From: Caulobacteraceae bacterium UBA6225
Lineage (GTDB): Bacteria; Pseudomonadota; Alphaproteobacteria; Caulobacterales; Caulobacteraceae
Assembly (NCBI GenBank): GCA_002441055.1
Contig: DJWR01000197.1
Coordinates: 1-5,575 of the forward strand
DNA length: 5,575 nucleotides
Reading direction: 5' to 3'
The translations under genes and the position numbers were made by a program. This document shows positions 5,489-5,575 of this stretch, one piece after another; position 1 is the stretch's first letter; each line of letters starts with the position of its first letter. The notes under the pieces are model-generated. The model was not told where the DNA came from. It saw only the letters and a list, made by a program, of their open reading frames with translations, and searched no databases.

Positions 5489-5575
5489 TCAACCCCGTCG
5501 CAACCAGCAGGCCAGCGCCCAGGCGTGGCTGTCACGGCTGAGCAGGCGCAGGGCGACCTCTGGAGGCCGCCAGAA
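5489..5575 (-). CDS. 3' end of an unidentified minus-strand gene upstream of folD
   Basis: The last 28 codons plus TGA of an open frame that enters from the right edge. Among the minus-strand frames this one has the best coding signal: 23 of 28 sense codons end in G or C, like the neighbouring genes. The peptide ends VALRLLSRDSHAWALACWLR plus two more residues, Trp-rich and moderately hydrophobic. I cannot name a family from so little. It lies 85 nt upstream of the folD start in the same direction, so it could be co-transcribed with folD, though the gap leaves room for a separate folD promoter. It could be a chance open frame. Confidence 0.4.
   Translation of the reverse strand, partial: FWRPPEVALRLLSRDSHAWALACWLRRG

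Overview
The window is high-GC DNA with strong G/C bias at third codon positions. No transposase, integrase, tRNA, rRNA or CRISPR array is visible. The gene content suggests an alphaproteobacterium, perhaps Caulobacteraceae (Caulobacter/Phenylobacterium type). The clues are an MlaE permease with a built-in N-terminal STAS domain, a PqiC-like lipoprotein in the same operon, frequent GTG/TTG starts and 4-nt gene overlaps. The family-level placement is inference; no marker gene settles it.

Layout, left to right. (1) Positions 2-295 hold the C-terminal half of an Fe/Mn superoxide dismutase cut by the window edge, followed by a strong hairpin terminator (310-344). (2) A small minus-strand gene (357-752) converges on it. 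It is normally the kind of ORF labelled hypothetical, but its motif order resembles a diverged GIY-YIG nuclease fold. (3) Positions 753-988 are a divergent spacer with no convincing gene. (4) Positions 989-4480 are a tight plus-strand operon of four genes: STAS-MlaE permease, MlaF ATPase, MlaD-type MCE protein, and an outer-membrane PqiC-like lipoprotein. (5) A weak GC-rich hairpin (4486-4508) separates this operon from convergent folD (4507-5403, minus). (6) The last 87 bases (5489-5575) look like the 3' end of another minus-strand gene upstream of folD.

How the genes work together: the four-gene operon encodes a complete envelope lipid transporter. MlaF hydrolyses ATP, MlaE is the inner-membrane permease, MlaD is anchored in the inner membrane and carries lipid into the periplasm through its MCE ring, and the lipoprotein probably receives or caps it at the outer membrane. 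It differs from the E. coli Mla system in three visible ways. The MlaB function is fused onto MlaE, there is no mlaC (periplasmic shuttle) in the operon, and MlaD carries a helical C-terminal extension of about 190 residues. That combination resembles the tunnel-like Pqi/Mce architecture more than a shuttle pathway. SOD and FolD are ordinary housekeeping neighbours with no evident functional link.

I do not see a wholly new system. The items most worth a second look are the GIY-YIG-like protein and the hybrid Mla/Pqi composition of the transporter.
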